Below, in pieces: positions 1-11,099 of a stretch of DNA of 64,000 bases. How positions within the stretch are numbered: position 1 is the first letter of the stretch; each line of letters starts with the position of its first letter. The notes under the pieces are model-generated. The model made no database searches, had not been told where the DNA came from, and worked only from the letters and a program-made list of their open reading frames with translations. The position numbers were made by a program, and so were the translations under genes. This stretch comes from JAPLJC01 sp963697965 (GTDB lineage: Bacteria; Desulfobacterota; Desulfobaccia; Desulfobaccales; 0-14-0-80-60-11), in contig OY969108.1 of assembly GCA_963697965.1 (NCBI GenBank), forward strand, positions 992,001 through 1,056,000, given 5' to 3'.

Positions 1-1
1 A

Positions 2-154
2 TCCTTCCGCACCAAAAAAGACCGCGCGCTGGAACTGACCAGCGTCTTTCAGGAATGCACACCGGGGCGGCGCAAGCTGGCGGTCAAGGTGGTGGACATC
101 TTCGGCAACGACACCATGACCATCGTCGATGTAAGCGTGGGAGGGAAGAATTAA
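2..154 (+). CDS. C-terminal end of a DNA methyltransferase (partial)
   Basis: An open frame enters from the left edge and ends at TAA 152-154, giving about 50 residues ending IVDVSVGGKN. The segment KLAVKVVDIFGNDTMTIV resembles the tail found in many site-specific adenine methyltransferases of type III-like restriction-modification systems. Its stop shares one base with the ATG of the next gene (TAATG), so the two are translationally coupled. The next gene is a restriction helicase-nuclease, which supports the methyltransferase call. No catalytic motif lies inside the window, so the assignment rests on the tail and the neighbour. Confidence 0.6.
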   Translation, partial: SFRTKKDRALELTSVFQECTPGRRKLAVKVVDIFGNDTMTIVDVSVGGKN

Positions 155-2841
155 TGGCCCTGCATAAAGACTTCCCCGAATCGCCCTACGCCATCCTCGA
201 CCCGGCCATGCGCTGGTTTCCGGCGGATGAAACCATGCGCGAGACCAGCATGGAAAAGCTGATGCCGCCGCTGGTGTCGGAACTGCGTAAAAAAGTGAAG
301 GAATGGCGGGACAACGGCTATAAAGGGGCGACTGACACCAGCCGCAGCTTGCTTAACTGGTGGTTTAAGACCCCGCATCTTCTGCCTCAGGCCGACGGCA
401 CCATGGCCGAGTTTCAATATTACTTTGCCCAACGCGAGGCGCTGGAGACAATCATCTACCTGTACGATGTGGTGGGCGCACGGGATAAGTTCGACCTGAT
501 GCGCTTCGATAGTTCCGGCTTGGTCTCCGCAAGCATGTTTGATGAGAACTGGCTGCGTTTTGTGGTGAAAATGGCGACCGGCACCGGCAAGACGAAGGTG
601 TTGAGCCTGGTGCTGGCCTGGAGCTTTTACCACAAGCTCTATGAGCCGGAGTCGCAGTTGGCGCGTAACTTTCTGGTGATCGCCCCCAACATCATTGTGC
701 TTGACCGCATATATAAGGATTTTAAAGGTCTGGACATTTTCTTTGAAGACCCGGTCCTCCCTGACAATGGGGTGGACGGGCGCAACTGGCGCGACGATTT
801 TCAACTGACCGTGCACCGCCAGGACGAGGTGCGCATCACCCGTCCCACCGGCAATATCTTCCTGACCAACATCCACCGCGTCTACGCCGGTGACGACATT
901 CCCGCCTCGCCCGATGATGAAGACACGATGGACTATTTCCTGGGCAAGCGGCCCACCGGCGCGACAACCGACTCCAAAGTGGATTTGGGGATGATTGTGC
1001 GCGACATTGACGAACTGATGGTGTTGAATGACGAGGCGCACCACATCCACGACCCACGTATGGCCTGGTTCAAATCCATCGAAGACATCCACAACCGCCT
1101 GAAGCAAAAAGGGACCGCCCTCTCCCTGCAAGTGGACGTGACCGCCACCCCCAAGCACAACAAGGGCTCGATTTTCGTGCAGACCGTGGCCGATTACCCG
1201 CTGGTGGAAGCCATCTGGCAAAACGTGGTCAAACACCCCGTGCTACCCGACGCCCCTAGCCGCGCCAAACTCATGGAACGGCAGAGCGCCAAGTACACCG
1301 AAAAATACGCCGACTATATTCACCTAGGCGTGATTGAGTGGCGCAAAGCCTATGCCGAACACGAAAAGATGGACAAGAAGGCCATCCTTTTTGTGATGAC
1401 TGACGACACCCGCAACTGCGACGATGTGGCCGCGTACTTGGAAAGCACCTATCCTGATTTGCAGCGGGCGGTGTTGGTCATTCACACCAAGAACAATGGC
1501 GAGATTTCCGAATCAACCTCAGGCAAAGCCAAAGAGGAATTGAACGAACTACGCAAGCAGGCTAACGAGATCGACGGGCTGGACAGCCCTTACAAGGCCA
1601 TCATTTCCGTGATGGTACTTAAAGAAGGCTGGGACGTGCGCAACGTCACCACCATTGTGGGACTACGCGCCTATTCCGCCCCTAGCAACATTTTGCCCGA
1701 ACAGACCCTGGGGCGAGGCCTGCGCAAGATGTATCCCGGCGGTATAGAAGAACACGTCAGCGTGATCGGTACGAATGCCTTCATGGATTTTGTAGAATCC
1801 ATCCAGGCCGAAGGCGTGGTGCTGGAGCGCAAGCCCATGGGTGAAGGCACGGAGCCCAAGACACCGCTGGTTGTCGAGGTTGACAAAGAAAACCTTAAAA
1901 AAGACATTGAAGCGCTAGATATTGAAATCCCGGTGCTGACGCCGCGGGTTTATCGCGAATACAAAAACCTCGCTTCGCTGGACGTGGGCGCGCTAAGCCA
2001 TCAGCGCGTTTTCTATCTGCAATTCAGCGAGGAAGAACAGCGGGAGATCGTGTTTAAAGACATTACCACCGGCGAGGTGACTCATACGACCATCCTCGAC
2101 ACCGCGGGCGTTGCCGATTACCACAGCGTGATCGGGTACTTCGCACAGACAATAATGAAGGATTTGCGGCTGGTCAGCGGCTATGATGTGCTGTATGGCA
2201 AGGTCAAAGCGTTTGTGCAAGATCAGTTGTTTGACCGCAGGGTGGACCTGGAAAGCCCCAATACCCTGCGCAACCTGTCGGAACTGGCGGCCACCAAAAC
2301 CCTGATCGAGACGTTCAAGAAGGCCATTAACGCCCTCACGGTGCAGGACAAGGGCGACGCCGAGATCCGCGACACCATCAAGCTACGGCAGACGCGCCCT
2401 TTTGTGGTCAAGGACCAGGGCTACCTCATACCGAAAAAAAGCGTTTTCAACCGCATCATTGGAGACAGCCATTTTGAATTACTTTTCGCCCGTTTCCTGG
2501 AAGATTGCGATGATGTGATTTCTTATGCCAAGAATTATTTCGCGGTTCACTTCAAACTGGACTATGTGAACGCAGACGGCGACATCTCTAACTATTACCC
2601 GGACTTCCTGGTCAAGCTGATCGATAAGCGAATTGTCATTGTCGAAACCAAAGGCCAGGAAGAGCTTGACGTGCCACTCAAGATGCAACGGCTCCGCCAA
2701 TGGTGCGAAGACATCAATCGAGTGCAGAAGGACGTGGGGTACGACTTCGTTTATGTAGACGAGGAAAGCTTTGAGAAATACAAGCCTGACTCATTCGGAC
2801 AGTTGATTGATGGCTTCAGGGAATACAAAGAGAAAACATGA
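154..2841 (+). CDS. Type III-like restriction enzyme, helicase plus nuclease
   Basis: About 895 residues. The ATG at 154 is preferred over an earlier in-frame ATG at 55 because it overlaps the upstream stop (TAATG) and the earlier stretch reads as the methyltransferase in another frame. A DEAD/DEAH motor is visible: Walker A MATGTGKTK near residue 145, DEAH in LNDEAHHIHD near 293, VDVTATP near 330, and helicase motif VI in EQTLGRGLRKMYPG near 525. Near the C-terminus, YYPDFLVKLI followed by IVIVETKGQ forms a PD-(D/E)XK nuclease core. This is the layout of Res subunits that translocate or loop DNA with ATP and cut it, paired with a Mod methyltransferase. The next gene overlaps it by ATGA. It may be a BPTD_3080-type restriction endonuclease, but I cannot confirm that name. 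Confidence 0.8.
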   Translation: MALHKDFPESPYAILDPAMRWFPADETMRETSMEKLMPPLVSELRKKVKEWRDNGYKGATDTSRSLLNWWFKTPHLLPQADGTMAEFQYYFAQREALETIIYLYDVVGARDKFDLMRFDSSGLVSASMFDENWLRFVVKMATGTGKTKVLSLVLAWSFYHKLYEPESQLARNFLVIAPNIIVLDRIYKDFKGLDIFFEDPVLPDNGVDGRNWRDDFQLTVHRQDEVRITRPTGNIFLTNIHRVYAGDDIPASPDDEDTMDYFLGKRPTGATTDSKVDLGMIVRDIDELMVLNDEAHHIHDPRMAWFKSIEDIHNRLKQKGTALSLQVDVTATPKHNKGSIFVQTVADYPLVEAIWQNVVKHPVLPDAPSRAKLMERQSAKYTEKYADYIHLGVIEWRKAYAEHEKMDKKAILFVMTDDTRNCDDVAAYLESTYPDLQRAVLVIHTKNNGEISESTSGKAKEELNELRKQANEIDGLDSPYKAIISVMVLKEGWDVRNVTTIVGLRAYSAPSNILPEQTLGRGLRKMYPGGIEEHVSVIGTNAFMDFVESIQAEGVVLERKPMGEGTEPKTPLVVEVDKENLKKDIEALDIEIPVLTPRVYREYKNLASLDVGALSHQRVFYLQFSEEEQREIVFKDITTGEVTHTTILDTAGVADYHSVIGYFAQTIMKDLRLVSGYDVLYGKVKAFVQDQLFDRRVDLESPNTLRNLSELAATKTLIETFKKAINALTVQDKGDAEIRDTIKLRQTRPFVVKDQGYLIPKKSVFNRIIGDSHFELLFARFLEDCDDVISYAKNYFAVHFKLDYVNADGDISNYYPDFLVKLIDKRIVIVETKGQEELDVPLKMQRLRQWCEDINRVQKDVGYDFVYVDEESFEKYKPDSFGQLIDGFREYKEKT

Positions 2842-3620
2842 CCAGGGCGGAACTTGGGGGGACGGGACTCCGTTATGCCCTTGATTATAATGGCGCCCCC
2901 GCCGAGTCCGGGGTTTTTGTAGGCCCAGGCGCACTCGGGCTGGTCACGGGCCTCTGGCTTGGACTCCACTCAGCTCTCTGGCGTCTGCCGCTCGTTACCC
3001 TGCTCCTGGGCTCAAGCCTGTGGTTGCCGCGTCTCGTGCCGTCATGGGCCGCTCCTGCCGGGCCGCGGCCCCGAGCTGCGGCATCCTGGCTCGCCCTCCT
3101 GGTCGCTCTGCTGCTAGGCTCCGTAGCGGTCCGAGCTGCTATTGGCGGCTTGTTGAGCGGTTCCTGGCGGACTCCGGCCTTTGCCGCCTTTGCGCTGGCC
3201 GCGGCCGCACTGGCCGGCAAATGTATCGGCGGGCTTTGGAGTGACCGCCTCGGCTGGCGAAGCTCCAGCACGCTCGCCCTGCTGCTGGCCGCGCCGCTGG
3301 TGGCCGCCGGGCTGCAGCGGTTCGATACCGCCCTGACCGGCATGCTGGTCTTGCAGTTTACCATGCCGGTCACACTGGCCGCCGTCTATCTCGCTCTTCC
3401 CCGGTGGCCCGGGTTGGCTTTCGGCCTCCCCTGCCTGGCGCTGCTGCTCGGCGCCCTCCCCGGCCTTACGGGTCTCCTCGACCCCGTTGCCTTTACGCCG
3501 TTTGCTGCGCCCCTGGTCATTTTCTCTGCCCTGATGCTTTTTGTGGGGTTAAGGAAACGCCTGGACACCGGTAAAAATATGGGTCCAACAGGACCCGTTC
3601 GACCCCTCACGGCGTGGTAA
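2838..3620 (+). CDS. Polytopic membrane protein, possible MFS-type remnant
   Basis: 260 residues, starting at an ATG that overlaps the restriction gene stop (ATGA). Residues 30-245 are almost all hydrophobic, with roughly seven predicted membrane segments. The stretch ALAGKCIGGLWSDRLGW resembles the loop and next helix of major facilitator permeases, where a Gly-Lys and Asp-Arg-Leu-Gly pattern is common. The protein is shorter than a 12-helix permease, and its first 25 residues (TRAELGGTGLRYALDYNG) look unlike a normal N-terminus. I infer that the 5' part of a permease gene was lost when the restriction genes arrived, leaving a fusion-born start. It could instead be a genuine small membrane protein. 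Substrate unknown. Confidence 0.5.
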   Translation: MTRAELGGTGLRYALDYNGAPAESGVFVGPGALGLVTGLWLGLHSALWRLPLVTLLLGSSLWLPRLVPSWAAPAGPRPRAAASWLALLVALLLGSVAVRAAIGGLLSGSWRTPAFAAFALAAAALAGKCIGGLWSDRLGWRSSSTLALLLAAPLVAAGLQRFDTALTGMLVLQFTMPVTLAAVYLALPRWPGLAFGLPCLALLLGALPGLTGLLDPVAFTPFAAPLVIFSALMLFVGLRKRLDTGKNMGPTGPVRPLTAW

Positions 3621-3729
3621 CAATTTGGGGAATAACCCTTTACCCAGGTTTCGAAGGAGTCTGCGGTTTCCTCCGACGGCCCGATTAACGGCCCGAGATA
3701 TAACGCCGCAGAGTAAACAGCCGAAATTC

Positions 3730-3826
3730 AAAAAATATTCTTGATGGCCTGCGGGTTTACCAAATCATGCAAATTGCGGTATCCTGCCATCGCTGGCAGG
3801 AATCGGGCTAAAGAAAAAATATTCTT
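3730..3826. repeat. 13-bp direct repeats flanking a hairpin
   Basis: The 13-mer AAAAAATATTCTT occurs at 3730-3742 and again at 3814-3826. Between them lies a perfect hairpin, TCCTGCCA at 3782-3789 and its complement at 3794-3801 with a four-base loop. The stretch 3621-3844 otherwise shows no gene. The repeats lie at the boundary between the restriction/membrane genes and a truncated P-type ATPase and may mark a rearrangement point. Confidence 0.5.
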
Positions 3827-3844
3827 TAGGAGAGATAAACTATG

Positions 3845-4740
3845 AAGTTATAAACCATATTACATAATACTTTATGTCAACGCCGGCCATCTCCTCTATG
3901 GATTCGAGCCGGGTGACGATGGCCTTCTGCTTGGACAGAGCCAGCGCTCCCACTGCCGTGGTCACCGAAAGCACCGCGGGTAAAGCTACGGGAATGGAAG
4001 CCACCGTGAGGATGAGGGCAAATTGAAGGAGGGTAAGGAGAGGGTCACCACGCTCCAGTTGCACCAGGATGAGCACTGCCACCAGCCCCAGGCTCAGGTA
4101 GATCAGGTAATCCCCGATCTGCAAAACAGCTTTCTGGAAATGGGAGGGGGCTCCGGCCGCCTGGACCAACTTGGCGGTGCGCCCAAAGAAGGTGTTAGCG
4201 CCGGTATCGGTCACTACCGCCACCATCCCCCCCTGCTTGGCCACCGAGCCGGAATAGGCAATGTCCTCCGCTTTTTTGCTCACGGGCAAGGACTCGCCGG
4301 TCAAGGCCGACTGGTCCACACTGAGATAGTCCCCCGCAAAGAGCTTGACATCAGCAGGGGATGATATCCCCCAGGCGGATACGGATAATATCCCCGGGAA
4401 CCAGTTGCTCAGCGGCAATTTCTTGCCACTTGCCATCTCGGAGCACCCGGGCCTTGAGAGCCAGTTGCTTTTTCAGGGCCTCCAGGGCATTGGCGGCCTT
4501 GAATTCCTGCCAGAAACCCACCAGGGCGTTGAAGGCCAGCAAGACCGAAATAATGATGAGATCATCCCAATGCTTGACCACCGCGGAGAGGATGGCGGCG
4601 ATTGCGATCATCCAGGGAATAGGCCCCCAAAAATAACCCAGGAATTTTAAGATTGGGTTAACTTTTTTTTCTTCCAGGGCATTCGGGCCAAATTGGGCCA
4701 GAAACCGCCGAACTCTGTTTCGCGATCGCACGGCAAAGAG
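3845..4740 (-). pseudogene. Truncated, frameshifted P-type cation ATPase
   Basis: Two minus-strand frames together give the N-terminal third of a plasma-membrane H+-ATPase-like (P-III) pump: AQFGPNALEEKKVNPILKF, transmembrane pair, VPGDIIRIRLGDIIP, then PADVKLFAGDYLSVDQSALTG (the actuator, TGES) and ILTVASIPVALPAVLSVTTA (the membrane ion-path helix). The frames are joined by one extra base near 4354-4360. The remnant stops after EEMAGVD, just before the phosphorylated DKTGT motif, and then runs into unrelated AT-rich sequence. The start is also missing. A protein without the phosphorylation and nucleotide domains cannot pump, so this is dead. It lies downstream of, and on the same strand as, the phosphoketolase operon. 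Confidence 0.85.
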
Positions 4741-4769
4741 ATGTTGGTCAGGATAGATAAGCTTATCCC

Positions 4770-5408
4770 CTAAGTGCCTGGCCTGAGGCGCAGACTTTGC
4801 CGCAAATGGGTGCGGTCCCCCAGCACCTTTAGTAACGGCCCTTGTCCGGTCATTTCCACGATACTCAACGCGGCCACCGGCATGTTGAGGCGGTCGCGGT
4901 AGCGGCCCACATCGATGCCCAACAACGAACATAGCATGATGCGCACCGTGGCTTTGTGGGAGACCACCAGGACATTCCCCGAAGGCTGCGTCCGTTCAAT
5001 CTCCTCCAGCACCGTGGAACTACGGCGGGCTACGTCCACCCCCCGTTCCCCGCCGGTGGGCGCGTTCCAACCCGGATCGGCCAGCCAGCGGACGTATTCA
5101 TCATGGAACTCGCGGTTCACTTGCTCCGAAGTCTTGCCCTCCCACTGGCCGTAGGCGATCTCTTTGAGTCCATCTCTCAGCTGCGGGGTCAGCCCCACGG
5201 CTTCGCACAAAGGTTGGGCCGTGGCCACGGCGCGTTGCAGGGGACTGCAAAAAACGGCCTTCCAGGCAAAATCTCCATAGGCAGCAGCAAAATCCTGGGC
5301 CATTTGGCGGCCTGCGGGGGTCAGGGCCACGTCCAAAACCCCGCAATACCCCCCGGTCTGGCTGGCGGTGGTTTCCCCATGTCGAAGAAAGTAAAGAATA
5401 AGGCTCAT
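4770..5408 (-). CDS. Histidine phosphatase (phosphoglycerate mutase family)
   Basis: 212 residues from ATG 5408. The signature FLRHGETTAS near residue 7 carries the phosphorylated histidine, SPLQRAVATA the second Arg, and VVSHKATVR the second catalytic His. Length and motifs fit the cofactor-dependent mutase/phosphatase superfamily, whose members act on phosphosugars, phosphoglycerate or cobalamin intermediates. Substrate cannot be told from sequence. It is the last gene of a likely glgX-xfp-phosphatase operon, starting 26 bp after the phosphoketolase stop, so a sugar-phosphate substrate is plausible. A second member of the family lies at 19960-20595. Confidence 0.85.
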   Translation of the reverse strand: MSLILYFLRHGETTASQTGGYCGVLDVALTPAGRQMAQDFAAAYGDFAWKAVFCSPLQRAVATAQPLCEAVGLTPQLRDGLKEIAYGQWEGKTSEQVNREFHDEYVRWLADPGWNAPTGGERGVDVARRSSTVLEEIERTQPSGNVLVVSHKATVRIMLCSLLGIDVGRYRDRLNMPVAALSIVEMTGQGPLLKVLGDRTHLRQSLRLRPGT

Positions 5409-5434
5409 GTCCGTTGGTTTCCTGAGGCCCCGTC

Positions 5435-7879
5435 TTAGAAGGGCCACTTCCAGTCGGTAATGTCCTGTGAATCCACGCCGAACTCGTAGGCGTGCTGCAA
5501 ACAGGCGATCTGCTGGTCCAGCAGGGCCTCTCGCACGCCGGACCCCGTCCCACAGAAACGGGGTATCCGGTCGATGGCGTCAATGGCCAGGCTAAAGCGG
5601 TCGGTTTGGTTGCGGATGGCCAGCTCCAGCGGCGTATTGATGTTTCCCTGCTCTTTGTAGCCGCGCACATGAATGTGGTGCTGGCCGGGCCGGCGGTAGG
5701 TTAACCGGTGGATCAGCCACGGGTAGGAGTGGAAGTTGAAGACCACCGGTTTGGTGGCAGTGAAGAGGGCCTCGAACTCACGATCCGTCATGCCGTGGGG
5801 GTGTTCGGTGTGCGGCACCAACCTGAACAGGTCCACCACGTTCACGAACCGGACCCGTATGTCGGACAGGTGCTGCCGGAGCAGGGCGGTGGCGGCCAGG
5901 GACTCCATGGTGGGGACGTCGCCGCAGCTCGCCATGACCACGTCGGGCTCGGCCCCCTGGTCGTTGCTGGCCCAGTTCCAGATGCCGGCGCCCTTCGTGC
6001 AGTGCGTGATGGCCGCCTCCATGTCTAGGTACTGCAGGTGTACCTGTTTATCCGCCACGATGACGTTGACATAGTTAACGCTGCGCAGGCAGTGGTCGGC
6101 TACGGAAAGCAGGCAGTTGGCGTCGGGCGGCAGGTAGATGCGCACCACGCCGGGGCTTTTGTTGGCGACCACGTCCAGAAAACCGGGATCCTGGTGGGTG
6201 AAACCGTTGTGGTCCTGCCTCCAGACCAGGGCGGTGATCAGCAGGTTGAGTGACGCTACCTTGGCCCGCCAGGGCAGTTCGTTGCACTTTTCCAGCCATT
6301 TGGCATGCTGGTTGAACATGGAGTCGATGACGTGGATGAACGGCTCATAGCTATTAATGAAACCGTGCCGGCCGCTCAGAAGGTAACCCTCCAGCCACCC
6401 TTCCACCGTGTGCTCGCTGAGCATCTCCATGACCCGGCCCTGCAAGGCCAGTTCGCCGCCATCGGCGTCCTCCGGGAAATACTCCCCCAGCCAGACTTTC
6501 TTGGCAACCTCATAGAGGACTTCGAGCCTGTTAGATTGGGTTTCATCCGGCCCGAAGACGCGGAAGTTCTGCATGTTCGCCCGCATAACTTCCCGAAGGA
6601 AAACGCCCAGGGTAGGGACGTTCCCAGCCCTGGTCCCCCCGGGGTTCTTGACCTCCACGGCAAACTTGCAGAAGTCAGGCAGGTCCAGGGGCCGGCGCAA
6701 CAGACCGCCGTTGGCCACGGGGTTGGCGCTCATGCGCCGGTCCCCCTTGGGGGCCAAAGCCTGCAATTCGGGGATCAGCCGCCCCTGCTCGTCGAAACGT
6801 TTCTCCGGCTTGTAGCCGCGCAGCCACTCTTCCAGTAATTTCAGGTGGGCCGGGTTGGTGGCCACGTCCGTGATGGGGATCTGGTGCGCCCGCCAGAAAC
6901 CTTCCAGGTAGTGGCCGTCCACCTGCCGGGGCGCCGTCCAGCCCTTGGGGCTCCGCAGGATAATCATGGGCCAGCGCGGCCGGAAGGCCTGGCCGGTCTG
7001 CCGCGCCTCCCCCTGAAACTTGCGGATCTCCAGGACGCAGTGTTCCAGGGTGGCGGCCATTGCCTGGTGCATGCTCTCGGGATCACTGCCCTCCACGAAG
7101 TAGGGGGTGTACCCATAGCCGACGAACAGAGCCTCCAATTCCTCATGGCTGATACGGGCCAGGATGGTGGGGTTGTTGATCTTGTAGCCGTTGAGATGCA
7201 GGACCGGCAACACCGCCCCATCGGTGATGGGGTTAAGGAATTTGTTGCTATGCCAGCTCGTGGCCAGGGGGCCGGTCTCGGACTCGCCGTCGCCCACCAT
7301 CACCAGGGTGATCAGGTCCGGGTGGTCGTAGACCGTCCCATAGGCGTGGGACAGACTGTAACCCAGCTCGCCGCCCTCGTGGATACTGCCGGGCGTTTCC
7401 GGGGTGGCGTGGCTGCCGATGCCCCCGGGGAAGGAAAACTGCTTGAAGAAACGCTGCATCCCCACCAGGTCTTCACTCTTGTCCGGATAGATCTCGGAAT
7501 AGGTCCCCTCGAGGTAGGCCTGGGACAGGACCGCCGGCGCCCCGTGGCCGGGGCCGGAGATATAGATGGCGTTCAGTTCGTATTTGTTGATTAGCCGATT
7601 GAAGTGGATGTAAGTGAAGCACTGGCCGGCGTCCGAGCCCCAGTGTCCCAGGAGCCGCGGCTTGATATGCTCCAGTTGGAGCGGCTCCCGGAGCAAGGGG
7701 TTGTCCCTCAGGTACAACATCCCCAGGCACAGGTAGAGGCTGGCCTGCCAGTACGCATCGATCTTTCGCAGTTCATCCTTACTCAGCGGGGTCCCTTTAA
7801 TCGTGGAGCGAGCCGCCCCATAAGCGCTGATGCTTTCATCTCCGTGAACTGCCAGCGGTTTCCTGGCGGGGGTTGTCAT
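5435..7879 (-). CDS. xfp: Xylulose-5-P/fructose-6-P phosphoketolase
   Basis: 814 residues from ATG 7879, chosen over a TTG 39 bases upstream because GAGG sits 8 bases before the ATG. Phosphoketolase hallmarks are clear: WGSDAGQCFTYIHFNRLI near residue 80, SGPGHGAPA near 105, EGGELGYSLSHAYG near 165 and the ThDP/Mg2+ motif VGDGESETGPLA near 190. The C-terminal part has the KQVHLQYLDMEAA and WNWASNDQG regions. The enzyme cleaves xylulose-5-P or fructose-6-P with phosphate to acetyl-P plus a C3 or C4 sugar phosphate. It starts 40 bp after glgX. With glycogen debranching upstream it suggests a route from stored glucan to acetyl-P. Confidence 0.95.
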   Translation of the reverse strand: MTTPARKPLAVHGDESISAYGAARSTIKGTPLSKDELRKIDAYWQASLYLCLGMLYLRDNPLLREPLQLEHIKPRLLGHWGSDAGQCFTYIHFNRLINKYELNAIYISGPGHGAPAVLSQAYLEGTYSEIYPDKSEDLVGMQRFFKQFSFPGGIGSHATPETPGSIHEGGELGYSLSHAYGTVYDHPDLITLVMVGDGESETGPLATSWHSNKFLNPITDGAVLPVLHLNGYKINNPTILARISHEELEALFVGYGYTPYFVEGSDPESMHQAMAATLEHCVLEIRKFQGEARQTGQAFRPRWPMIILRSPKGWTAPRQVDGHYLEGFWRAHQIPITDVATNPAHLKLLEEWLRGYKPEKRFDEQGRLIPELQALAPKGDRRMSANPVANGGLLRRPLDLPDFCKFAVEVKNPGGTRAGNVPTLGVFLREVMRANMQNFRVFGPDETQSNRLEVLYEVAKKVWLGEYFPEDADGGELALQGRVMEMLSEHTVEGWLEGYLLSGRHGFINSYEPFIHVIDSMFNQHAKWLEKCNELPWRAKVASLNLLITALVWRQDHNGFTHQDPGFLDVVANKSPGVVRIYLPPDANCLLSVADHCLRSVNYVNVIVADKQVHLQYLDMEAAITHCTKGAGIWNWASNDQGAEPDVVMASCGDVPTMESLAATALLRQHLSDIRVRFVNVVDLFRLVPHTEHPHGMTDREFEALFTATKPVVFNFHSYPWLIHRLTYRRPGQHHIHVRGYKEQGNINTPLELAIRNQTDRFSLAIDAIDRIPRFCGTGSGVREALLDQQIACLQHAYEFGVDSQDITDWKWPF

Positions 7880-7919
7880 AACTGTGTCCTCATCTTCACG
7901 ACTGTGTCTTTTTGCCAAT

Positions 7920-10166
<2,247 letters not shown>

Positions 10167-10349
10167 GAATTTGATGCCTGGGCAAACCAACTGTAGCCAT
10201 TATGGCCCAAAATTGCCTGAGCTAGTCCCCTTCTGGTGCTTCCCGAAACCGAAAAAAGAAAACCGCAAACCGTTCCCCGGCGCGCCCGGGGTCAAAAGCG
10301 GGCGGGCCTTAGGGGAGTGATAGGGAGGAAGCCTGCCGCTGACCGGAAC

Positions 10350-10730
10350 TCAGGGCTGCGGAGGATTATCCTCCGCGTCCCCCGGTTCCTCCGGGGTGGC
10401 AACGGCACTGGAGCAGCGAATCTGCTCCCGGATGGCGGCAATGACCCGATAATTATTATCTTTGAGATCCTTCAAGTCCTTGGCCCTTTGCACCGCCTCA
10501 CTCACTTCAGGGGCCACCAGGGGATTAGCCTCGCCCCGCTCCAGGGCCTGATAAGTCTTTTCGCCCAGGAGGCGGGTGGCTTTTCTGATCTTTTGCTGCA
10601 GCCAGCAGGCCAGGGCATAGTGGCCCAGGATCCGGGCCCGCCGGGCGGTGTTCGCCATGAAGGTCAAAAGGTGGCGCCAGTAACCGGTGCAAATGGCTCG
10701 GGACGAATCCTCTTTGCCTTCAGTGCTCAT
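10350..10730 (-). CDS. Hypothetical protein, 126 residues
   Basis: I do not recognise a family. The ORF begins with ATG 10730, preceded by GGAGG with a 5-base spacer, which makes it credible. The protein is mainly helical and charged in the middle (KIRKATRLLGEKTYQALERG, then VQRAKDLKDLKDNNYRVIAAI) and ends in an acidic proline-rich tail. No signal peptide or membrane segment is seen. It lies alone between glgX and pyk on the same strand, with gaps of 183 and 369 bp, so it may be its own transcript. Confidence 0.6.
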   Translation of the reverse strand: MSTEGKEDSSRAICTGYWRHLLTFMANTARRARILGHYALACWLQQKIRKATRLLGEKTYQALERGEANPLVAPEVSEAVQRAKDLKDLKDNNYRVIAAIREQIRCSSAVATPEEPGDAEDNPPQP

Positions 10731-11099
10731 CGCTTCCTCCTTGGTGATAAAGGGGGCAGGAACTTCGGGACTGAGTCAGCGGTGCAGGGGCCAGTCTTCG
10801 TCGCTCTCCTAATCATTCTCAGCAAAATCAATATAAGGCCGGCTTAGGAGATTGCAACTGAGGTTATGCGGCCGCTTTGGCCCCGCAGTCGCATAAAGGG
10901 TTTTTGGAGCCCTCTAACCGGGCCGGTCGTCGCCGCCATACCTATTTCCGATAGGACCACGTAGATTCAGCCTTGGAAGCGGTTCTCCCAGTTCCAGACT
11001 GCCCCGCCGTGGCGGAGCAAAACATTTTGTCATGGCGCCTTCTTCTCCTTGGCAACAGGAGACGACGCAGGAGAGGTAAATCCTTGCCGGCCCCTCCAT
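10731..11099. other. Intergenic region, no supported gene
   Basis: 369 bp between pyk and the 126-residue hypothetical gene. A 61-codon minus-strand frame (10914-11099) exists but has no recognisable protein character and abuts the pyk stop. A weak inverted repeat (CTCCTAA and TTAGGAG) lies around 10806-10849. No clear promoter or terminator was found. Confidence 0.5.

Noticed and set aside
151..1236. 361-codon minus-strand frame opposite the restriction gene
   Set aside because: Antisense shadow of a gene with clear helicase and nuclease motifs. Its own translation is rich in His, Gly and Val and has no domain signature.
10914..11099. 61-codon ORF next to pyk
   Set aside because: No recognisable motif, and it abuts the pyk stop. 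Probably chance.
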